Source: an uncultured Clostridia bacterium (lineage in GTDB: Bacteria; Bacillota; Clostridia; Christensenellales; Borkfalkiaceae). Taken from it: a stretch of DNA of 64,000 nucleotides. Shown in pieces: positions 15,310-23,300 of the stretch. How positions within the stretch are numbered: the stretch's first letter is position 1; the number at the start of each line of letters is the position of its first letter. Position numbers and translations under genes: made by a program. The stretch lies in NCBI GenBank assembly GCA_934254825.1, contig CAKQMB010000009.1:44036-108035 (forward strand), written 5' to 3'. The notes beneath the pieces were generated by a model. The model was not told where the DNA came from, searched no databases, and saw only the letters and a list, made by a program, of their open reading frames with translations.

Positions 15310-17481
15310 CTACCCCCCCCCCCGAATTTTTTTAACTAATCTCTGAATACATATCACAAGTTTATCACCGTCTATCGGCTTGGCTATGTGCGCGTTCATT
15401 CCCGCCGCACGGGCATTTTCGACGTCGTCGGCAAACGCGCTCGCGGTCATCGCGATTATCGGAACGGTTTCCGCGTCCGCACGTCCGGAAGATCTTATCT
15501 CTCTCGTTGCGGTAAGTCCGTCCGTAACGGGCATCATAACGTCCATCAGAATAACGTCGATATCGCCGTCCTTGCTTTCTTTGAAAATATCGACGGCTTC
15601 TTTTCCGTTTTTAGCCGTTATTATATTTGCCCCCGCGACTTTGAGAATAAATTCGACGATCTCGAAATTAAGCTCGTTGTCCTCGGCGACGAGAATATTC
15701 AATCCGCGAAGTCTGTCTTTTTCGTCCGCAACGGGAATTGCCGCGGGCTTCTCCCGCCCTTCCGTAACTTTAAGTTTTATCTCGACGATAAACGTTGTTC
15801 CGACACCTTTTATGCTGTCCGCATAAATCGTCCACCCCGCTCTGTCGACGAGTTTTTTCACGATCGAAAGACCCAAACCCGCGCCTTCGAGCGTCGTTCC
15901 GCCCGATTGCGTTTCGCGTTCGAAAGGCTCGTACATTTTCTTTAAAAACTCCTCGTCCATACCAACGCCCGTATCGACGCACTTGCATTCGAACGTTACC
16001 ATACCGTCGCAATAATTCGTTTCTTTGCAGGAAACGGTTACTTTTCCGTTGGGTTTATTATATTTAATGGCATTTCCGACAAGGTTGGTGAAAATGCGTT
16101 TCAGCTGAACTTTGCCGCCGTAAACGTTGTCGTGAACGATGACGTGCTGTTCGATGATAAGCGAAATACCCGCTTCTTTCGCCTGTACGCCCGTGAACGA
16201 CTCCACCTCTTCGAGAAGTTCGGACATAACGAAATATTCGTCCTTCCAGACGGGTTCGGTCGTCGTGAGCTTGTTCATATCGAGAATATCGTTGACAAGG
16301 TCGAGAAGATAGCCAGAAACGTTCCATATTTTTTCGCGGCATTCGCGCTGTTTTTCGGGGTCGTCGTAATAATACTCGCCTATTTTTACCATTCCGCGTA
16401 TACCGTTTATCGGCGTTCGTATATCGTGGCTCATTCGCCTTAAAAAGTCGGTTTTAGCCTCGTTCGCGCGGATCGCCTCCGCGGCGAGTTTTTCTTTTTC
16501 GATACGGTACGCTTCGTCTTTTTTCTCCTGTTCTTCGCGCTTTTTACGGATAGTCATCGCCCTGACGGTTATGATCACCGAAACCGCGAGAAGATAGAAA
16601 AGAAGAAGATAGGGAAGAATCACCGACCGCCGACCGAAAACGTCGGCATTGGGCATATACGCGTAAACATACAGATCTCTGCTCTGAGATCTTATTCCGT
16701 AATATATCCCCGCGTCGTCGATACGGACAAGATCGTTCGTCACGTCGCTTTTTCTCAGTTCCCTTATAACCTCGCAATCTTTTGCGAGCGTGCCGACCAC
16801 GCCGTCGATATTGGCGGCGATAATCGTGTTTCCGTCGGTAACGATAACCGTTCCGCCAGAGCCGAAAACATAACCTTTTAAAAGAGTCGAAACCGAAAAC
16901 CTTTCGTCCTCGACTTCTTCGATACGATGCCGCCTGTAACACAAGACCACGCCGTTACCGTCGCTCCTCGATACCATGCTGTAATCGTAATAAAACCCGT
17001 TCTTTTTCAATCTTTCGGAATAACTTTTGAAAATATCCCCCGCTACCGAACCGTACGTTTCGAAAAGAGGTTCCCAGGTTATTTCGTCTTCCTCGCCGTC
17101 CGAATAAAACGTTACAACCTCGCCCGCAACAGAATTTCCGTCGGAAAAAGTCGCGAAAATACCGTTCATTCTGTTTGCTTCCGCAATCGAACGGATTTCC
17201 TCGTCGAGCGTTTCCGAGTCGAAATCTATCATACTTCTTATCGCAAAAGCTTTATCCGAAACGTCGAACAGACTCCGCGAAGTGTCTTCGTTGGAAAGCT
17301 CTTCGTATCGTATGCACTGCTGTTTTACATAAGATACGACTGCGTTCATCTGTTCTTTCGCTTCTTTTTTATCGTTCGCGGTCGTTATCAGCGAAGCAAA
17401 AACGCCTATTATAAGACCTATAAGTATAAAAGCCGCGATATGTACGAGTCCTATTTTGGAGTCACTGTTTTTTTTGCTCAT
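15310..17481 (-). CDS. Membrane hybrid sensor histidine kinase with C-terminal receiver
   Basis: This 723-residue protein begins with a transmembrane helix (about 11-33), an extracytoplasmic sensor region (about 35-285) and a second helix (about 290-310). A coiled linker leads to the HisKA domain with RRMSHDIRTPINGIRG near residue 350. The ATPase domain follows (NLVGNAIKYN N-box, DTGVGM G1, GAGLGLSIV G2), then a receiver domain with LVAEDNELN and the phospho-acceptor Asp in VILMDVMMPVTDG. A full phosphorelay is implied by the separate Hpt downstream. Its start overlaps the end of the solute-binding lipoprotein gene by 20 bases, so that protein may present a ligand to the sensor region. Confidence 0.92.
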   Translation of the reverse strand: MSKKNSDSKIGLVHIAAFILIGLIIGVFASLITTANDKKEAKEQMNAVVSYVKQQCIRYEELSNEDTSRSLFDVSDKAFAIRSMIDFDSETLDEEIRSIAEANRMNGIFATFSDGNSVAGEVVTFYSDGEEDEITWEPLFETYGSVAGDIFKSYSERLKKNGFYYDYSMVSRSDGNGVVLCYRRHRIEEVEDERFSVSTLLKGYVFGSGGTVIVTDGNTIIAANIDGVVGTLAKDCEVIRELRKSDVTNDLVRIDDAGIYYGIRSQSRDLYVYAYMPNADVFGRRSVILPYLLLFYLLAVSVIITVRAMTIRKKREEQEKKDEAYRIEKEKLAAEAIRANEAKTDFLRRMSHDIRTPINGIRGMVKIGEYYYDDPEKQRECREKIWNVSGYLLDLVNDILDMNKLTTTEPVWKDEYFVMSELLEEVESFTGVQAKEAGISLIIEQHVIVHDNVYGGKVQLKRIFTNLVGNAIKYNKPNGKVTVSCKETNYCDGMVTFECKCVDTGVGMDEEFLKKMYEPFERETQSGGTTLEGAGLGLSIVKKLVDRAGWTIYADSIKGVGTTFIVEIKLKVTEGREKPAAIPVADEKDRLRGLNILVAEDNELNFEIVEFILKVAGANIITAKNGKEAVDIFKESKDGDIDVILMDVMMPVTDGLTATREIRSSGRADAETVPIIAMTASAFADDVENARAAGMNAHIAKPIDGDKLVICIQRLVKKIRGGG
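15313..15323. repeat. 11-base poly-C/poly-G tract at the kinase-Hpt junction
   Basis: Eleven consecutive C on the plus strand (G on the coding strand) encode the last three glycines of the kinase before its TAG. They end 6 bases before the ATG of the Hpt gene. Loss or gain of a base would alter only the kinase tail, but would also change the spacing and strength of the Hpt ribosome-binding site. Homopolymers of this length slip readily. Confidence 0.85.
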
Positions 17482-18292
17482 AATTCACCACACAAGCCTC
17501 GGGATCGAGTCCGTAAGACTCAAACAGTCCGGATAAATATCCGTTGTTTTTCAGCAAATAAAAAGTCTGATTTAATTTCTCTATCACGTCCGCGTGAGTT
17601 CCGACAAGAAAAGCGACGCCCGTCTGAACGTCGAGAAGAGACTCGGGCAGAATACGCAGTTTCAGAGTGCTTGTTTTCATATGCTCCAAAAGAACGGTTT
17701 CATGCCCTGCGATCGCGTCCACATACCCCTCGCTTATCGCCGCGAAAATATAAGACATATTCGGAAAACAGTTAAGCTGTTTTATGCGCGGAACTGTCAT
17801 TTTTACGCCCGCCCTGCCCGAAAATATTTCGTCGGGTTTGGTGGACGACTGAACGCCTATCCTTTTATCTTCGAGATCCTCTATTTTTTGTATGTTGCTG
17901 TCCTCGCGAACGGCAACGACCTGACGGCTGTTCATATAAGGAACCGACCATGCGTAATCGTTTTCTCTTCCCGTTTCGGAAAAACAACACCACACACAAT
18001 CGACTTCGCCGCGCGCAAGATACGCCTTTTTCTCGCTCCACTCGATATGGACGAATTTGGGTTTAAAACCCATATGTCTGCAAACTTCCGCGGCAAGTTC
18101 CACGTCAAGCCCCGCAAAATCGCCGTTATCGTCGCGGTAAACGAACGGTTCGTAATAATCGACCCCTATGACAAGCTCCGGCAGATTGTTTCCGTTTGCG
18201 GAAGAACCGCCGCCGCAACCGCAAAACAAAACAATACACATAAACGCCGTCGCCATAAAAGCCGCCGCCTTTTGTAAAAACGTTTTATTCAC
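17462..18292 (-). CDS. Extracellular solute-binding lipoprotein (SBP_bac_3 type) in a signalling operon
   Basis: This 276-residue protein has a signal peptide with the lipobox-like LFCGC (about residues 22-26), so it should be tethered outside the membrane. The body is a family 3 binding fold: LVIGVDYYEPFVYRDDNGDFAGLDVELAAEV, then EVDCVWCCFSETGRE and VRED-x-IQKIEDL. Such proteins usually bind amino acids or related polar solutes for ABC uptake. Here no permease or ATPase is nearby; the gene is sandwiched between a GGDEF/HD-GYP gene (8-base overlap) and the hybrid kinase (20-base overlap). A ligand-sensing role is the natural inference. The start is GTG at 18292. Confidence 0.87.
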   Translation of the reverse strand: MNKTFLQKAAAFMATAFMCIVLFCGCGGGSSANGNNLPELVIGVDYYEPFVYRDDNGDFAGLDVELAAEVCRHMGFKPKFVHIEWSEKKAYLARGEVDCVWCCFSETGRENDYAWSVPYMNSRQVVAVREDSNIQKIEDLEDKRIGVQSSTKPDEIFSGRAGVKMTVPRIKQLNCFPNMSYIFAAISEGYVDAIAGHETVLLEHMKTSTLKLRILPESLLDVQTGVAFLVGTHADVIEKLNQTFYLLKNNGYLSGLFESYGLDPEACVVNYEQKKQ

Positions 18293-20234
18293 CTGTCGGT
18301 ATCTCCTTATACGCCGTTTCTTTGAATTTATCGGAGCATTCTTCGAGACACTCCAAAATCAACGGGTTGAAAGCTCCGCATTCTCCGTTCCCGATCATTT
18401 CCATTGCCTTTTCGTGAGAATATGCGGGTTTATAAGAACGCTTGGAAATAAGCGCGTCGTAAACGTCGCAAACGGAAACGACCTGCGCCGAAATCGGAAT
18501 TTCGTTTCCTTTGAGTCCGTCGGGATAACCTTTTCCGTCAAACCGCTCGTGATGATGACGGCAAATTTCGCGCGCGTATTTAACGAGCGGCTCTTTTTCG
18601 TAAGCCTTGATGTTAAGAAGCATTTTTTCGCCGAGAACGGTATGAGTTTTCATTATCTCAAACTCTTCCGCCGTAAGTTTTCCTTTTTTATCGACTATTT
18701 TTCTGTCGATCAGGGCTTTACCGATATCGTGCAGAGCCGCCGCCGTGGATATCGTGAAAATCTCGTCGCTTTTAACGCCGTAAGCATCCTTTTTAGTAAC
18801 GTATCTTTCGAGAATAAGCCTCGTAAATTCTGCCATATGCCCCGCGTGAGTGCCGTTATCTTCTTCGTTCGGACGTTCGACTATCTGACTTAAAATCTCG
18901 ACTATCATCGACCGATTTTTGTCTTTGACGCGCATTTCGCGTTTTATTTCGGAAAGCAGTTGTTTCTGCTTGAAATAAACCTTTATCGTGTTGGAAACAC
19001 GCCTGTATACTATTTTCGCGTCGAAAGGACGGGTTATATAATCGGAAACGCCTTTTTCGTAGGCGGTGCGCATCGAGTCGCTCGACTCGTCGCCCGTTAT
19101 CGTTATTACGGGAATATCCGACATAAGCCCGTTGGCGTTCATATAATCGAGAACGTCGAAACCGCTCATCCCGGGCATTATAAGATCGAGAAGTACGACC
19201 GAAATATCCGCGCCGTAACGCCCGATCTGCAAAATCGCTTCTTCGCCGTCTTTCGCCTCGACGATCTCGAATTCGTTTTTCAATATACCCGAAAGGATTT
19301 CGCGGTTAAGCTCGGAGTCGTCCACGATAAGCACGCGCTTTTTCTGCGGAAGAAAATCGTTAAGATCGCCGTTTCTTTTGTTTTCGGTTATTACGCAGTC
19401 CTTTTTCTTTTTCGCGATATACATAAATTCGTCCGCCTTGACGACGGCTTCCCTGACGGTTTCGCCGCGGCAGATCATTCCGCCCGCGCTGACGGAGGGT
19501 TTTATCGCGGGGTATTCTTCCACGACGGTTTCTTTCACGCTGTCGCAAATATCGCTCAGACACCTGCGGAAACCGTCTTCTTTAACACCCGGAACGACGA
19601 GCAGAAACTCGTCTCCGCCGTAACGTATAACTTTATCCGTGGAACGAACGCAATTTTTAACGGTCGAAGCAACGGCTTTAAGCACAGCGTCGCCCACGCC
19701 GTGACCGAACAAATCGTTATATATCTTGAAATCGTCGAGATCGATCATCGCGACCCCGCCGTTTAACGTGTCGCCAGCCAGAAACTCCTCGTAATAACGA
19801 CGGTTGTAAGTTTCGGTCAGCACGTCGACATAAGTTTTATCGAAGTATTCCGTAAGAGGTTCGCCGTCGTTGTCTTCGTCGGCAAAATCGACCGAAATAT
19901 TCGCGTCGAATTCCCTTATCATCTCCATAACGCAGGGTTTGCCGTCCACCTCGCGATAATCGGCTATTACCTGAAAAATACCGTCTTTTGTTTTTTCTAT
20001 TTTCGAAAACTGCCCCTTTTCGGTGAGCGCGCGATAACTTATGCAGTTACGGCAAGCCGAACGCCTTTTCCAGACCTCGAAACAATCGCCCGTTATGCGC
20101 TTGTTTTCGCATTTCTCGGTTCTCGCACCGACTTCGTCCGCGGATAACAATCTCACCGCGGAAAAGACGTTTCTCAGCGTTTGCATTTCGGCTTGAACGT
20201 TAATTTCGGTTGTCTTTCTGATATCTTCCGACAT
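18285..20234 (-). CDS. GGDEF - receiver - HD-GYP c-di-GMP turnover protein
   Basis: This 649-residue soluble protein can in principle make and break c-di-GMP. An N-terminal PAS-like region (about 1-130) has a cysteine cluster (GDCFEVWKRRSACRNC). The GGDEF domain follows, with an intact active site RYGGDEF and an inhibitory-site RSTD five residues before it. A receiver domain (LIVDDSELNRE; Asp in VVLLDLIMPGMSG) is next, and then an HD-GYP phosphodiesterase domain with HDIGK and HHHERFDGKGYPDG. The receiver is the likely end of the Hpt phosphorelay encoded downstream. I use the ATG at 20234 (AGAGGAAA upstream) rather than a longer frame that would start inside the promoter. It overlaps the next gene by eight bases. 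Confidence 0.93.
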   Translation of the reverse strand: MSEDIRKTTEINVQAEMQTLRNVFSAVRLLSADEVGARTEKCENKRITGDCFEVWKRRSACRNCISYRALTEKGQFSKIEKTKDGIFQVIADYREVDGKPCVMEMIREFDANISVDFADEDNDGEPLTEYFDKTYVDVLTETYNRRYYEEFLAGDTLNGGVAMIDLDDFKIYNDLFGHGVGDAVLKAVASTVKNCVRSTDKVIRYGGDEFLLVVPGVKEDGFRRCLSDICDSVKETVVEEYPAIKPSVSAGGMICRGETVREAVVKADEFMYIAKKKKDCVITENKRNGDLNDFLPQKKRVLIVDDSELNREILSGILKNEFEIVEAKDGEEAILQIGRYGADISVVLLDLIMPGMSGFDVLDYMNANGLMSDIPVITITGDESSDSMRTAYEKGVSDYITRPFDAKIVYRRVSNTIKVYFKQKQLLSEIKREMRVKDKNRSMIVEILSQIVERPNEEDNGTHAGHMAEFTRLILERYVTKKDAYGVKSDEIFTISTAAALHDIGKALIDRKIVDKKGKLTAEEFEIMKTHTVLGEKMLLNIKAYEKEPLVKYAREICRHHHERFDGKGYPDGLKGNEIPISAQVVSVCDVYDALISKRSYKPAYSHEKAMEMIGNGECGAFNPLILECLEECSDKFKETAYKEIPTGE

Positions 20235-20268
20235 AATTTTCCTCTTATTTTTGCTTATGACGGCAAAA

Positions 20269-20292
20269 AACGGTAAGTTTTCGCTTACCGTT
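20269..20292 (-). terminator. Terminator after the giant repeat-protein gene
   Basis: AACGGTAAG (20269-20277) pairs perfectly with CTTACCGTT (20284-20292) around a six-base loop, and on the minus strand six T follow. It ends the fibre operon 34 bases after its last stop codon. The promoter of the signalling operon initiates inside this hairpin. Confidence 0.85.
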
Positions 20293-20321
20293 ATTATACC
20301 AATATTGCGACTTTTTTGCAA
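20293..20321 (-). promoter_or_regulatory. Promoter of the c-di-GMP signalling operon
   Basis: On the minus strand TTGCAA (20316-20321) and a perfect TATAAT (20293-20298) lie 17 bases apart. The predicted start near 20286 falls within the terminator hairpin of the upstream fibre operon. New transcripts would then lack its 5' arm and escape termination. Confidence 0.78.
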
Positions 20322-20325
20322 GCTT

Positions 20326-23300
20326 TTAGAAGCTTTCCGTGTACAAAACCAAAGATTCGGACGGTTGTTTGACGTTTTTTACCTCTATAAGAGAGAGCGT
20401 GTACCCCCCGAGATCTTCGGCAACGGTAACGCTACCGAGCGAAGCCGTATAATATATTGCGTCGGTTGTGCGCACAGACTCGTTGCCGAAAGACCCGAAC
20501 GTGTCGGTACCGATATACCCGCCGCCGACCTTTTCGATTTTCCACATATAATAAACGCCGTTATGGCGGTGATCGGTCACGTTTTCGTCCGCGACCCCCT
20601 CTTCGTAAAACGTAAACGTATTTCCGTTACGGTTTACTTTTCTTATAACAGACGGATAAAACACGCACTTTTCTTCTATCCGACCGTTTGCTTCTTCGGG
20701 TTTATCCTCCACAGAAGGAGCGAATACGCCGTAAGTTGCCGACGAGGCGACAAACTTATAAGCCGTTTTGCTTATGGTTTCTTCCGTTGCCGATTCTATT
20801 CCGAACAAATTCGTATTGTTGGGGAGCGTTACGACGATCGTGAATTGTTCGTTAGTCGCCGAACTTCTTAAATCGGCGGTCAACGCTCCGCCGTCCTTCA
20901 TCGACGAGAAATCGCTCAGACCTATTTTCGTTTTCGCGGTATCGAGCAAATAACTCCCCGACCACTCGCTTACTCCGTTTTTCCGATAAAACAATCTTAC
21001 AGACGTCCCCGCGGGAAGCTGATAAGAAAGAAAATCGAGGTAATAATCGACAAGCGAATCTTCGGATCCGTAATTTACATTGTAAGTTACCGTGAATATG
21101 CTGTCCGTATAGAGAGCCGAGCCGTCGTACTTCGAGTCGTCCCCGACGGCGAATTCGAGACTGTCCGCATAAATCTTAACGAAAATATATCCGCTGCCGT
21201 AAGCTTCCAGAGCTTCGGAAGAAACGTAATAGCCGTTTTCCTGGCTGGATTTCGAAAATTCGGACGTTATGTCGACGTATTCCCCGCCGCTATTGCGAAC
21301 ATACGCGTTATAACGCGGTTTTCCGCACCAGTCGTCACCCGTATCGATAACGAAGCCGAAGCCGCCGCGCGAATCGAGGGGGATCATAACTCCGTCGTGA
21401 AGCATAGAAGACGACATAGACGACGTGACGTTTACGTTTTCGGGCTTTTCAAAAGATATATTATAAGTCCAGCGGGCGTAAAAACGCATTGTTCCGCTCA
21501 CTTCGGACGTTAAATCTTTCTGCATATCTTCGAACGATTTTCCGTAAGCGGACATATCGCCCGCCTTACTTACCGTGTAAAAACCCCTGAAATCGAAACC
21601 GTATCTCGCGGCGATTATTTTTTCGGTCCACTCCTCGAAACCGTCGGGAGTGACGGCGGCGAATTTTTCGCCTGCGGCAACGGTCGTAGAGAAAAACTCG
21701 TTACCGTTATAGTTCGCGATGAAAACAAGCGAATAAATCTTTTTGTAAGTTATCGCAAAAGTAACCGCTTTGCCGTTATCGGAAACGAAACTCGTAAATT
21801 CCGCAGGCGCGACAAGTTCGAAAGCATAATCTTCGGTCGCGTCTTCGTATACGGCAAACAAAAAGCTTTGCGACGCAAATTCGACCAAAAGTCCGTTTTC
21901 CGTGAACGTTGCCTCGACGATTTCGCCGTCGATCGTAACGGTTATCGTCGGATTAAGTCCGTAACCGGGTTGCGGATTTACCGAAAAGATAAACTCGCAT
22001 TCCTCGACCATTTTACGGTCGAACGTTCCGTCCGCACCCGAATAAGTGAACGAGAAATCTACCGCCTCTTTCGCTTCGACGATTACCGTCGTTTTGACGG
22101 TACGCTTCAAGTCCTCGCAGGTTACCGTGTAAACTCCGCCCGCGGACACTACGACCGTTCCGTTTTCGGTAACGCCCGTACCGCTGTAAATGGTTTCAAC
22201 GACGTAAGAGCGGGGCGCGGGATAAGTGTAGGTAAGCGTTGCGCCGAAACGAGCCACGTCGCCCGCAGTGTAAATATAATGAGTCACGCCGTCAACCACT
22301 TTCGTATCGAGCGGCGGCGTTCCGCTTTCGGGCGAAATCTCGATACCCGTAAGGCGGTTGGGAACGAATTCGACGATAACGCCGTAAGTCGCCGTGCCGT
22401 AATCGCACTCCATAAGGATAATCGTGTTTTCGCGGACGTTATCGTTGGCATAGAAATAAACCGACTTTTTCGCGTCGCCCTCGGTGCTGTTCGCGGCGTA
22501 ATTGAAACCGACGTTTGCTCTGCCGTTGAAGGACGAAACGTCGCACGAAGTTCCTTTTGCCGCGATTATCTCGCTTATTCTCGCGTTTTTTTCGGCAACC
22601 GTCGTACTTTCGTTAAAATACGTCGCCGCGCTTACGCCCGTTATATCGTAAAACTTCACGCTTTGCGGAAGGTATTCCGCGTTTACGGGAACGGCGTTCA
22701 CCTTTTTTATCGTGTTCGGATTACCTATATTCCTGCGGAAATAAAGATAGGTTACGGCGGTCGTTCCCGAACCTTGTTCGTATGTTATATATTCGTCGTA
22801 TTTTGCGTTCGAAACGTTCGTTCCGTCGTCCGTTTCAAGCGCGATCCCGCTTCCGTTTTCCGTAGCGTTGTTTACGGTTACGGGGTAAGAACAAAGCAGA
22901 TATTCCACGCTGTTTATCTTGCAGTACGCGCTGACGTAAGCTATGCCCGCGCTTCTTCCCGTAACGTACAGCCCGCCGACGGAAACAATATTCGAATTAT
23001 GGCTTTTTATCGTCATCGTTCCGCTTTGCGAGGAAGTGATCGCGGAATAAACCTGCGCCGTACTTCCCGAACTAAGCGAAGCTTTGTTCTGATAATTCGA
23101 CGCGAGATATAACGCTCTCGTGTTCGAGTCGCCGGGATAAGCCGAAGCGGTTCCCGCCGTTTCGTAAACGAAAAAGTTCTTGGATGCGCCCGTACTCGCG
23201 TCCCCGGTACTGTTCGAAGTTCCGAGCCTTGCGATTATTCCGTATTTCAATGAAGCCGTCGCGTTTACGCCTTGCGCGTTCAAAGAAGCGTTGGAATAAG

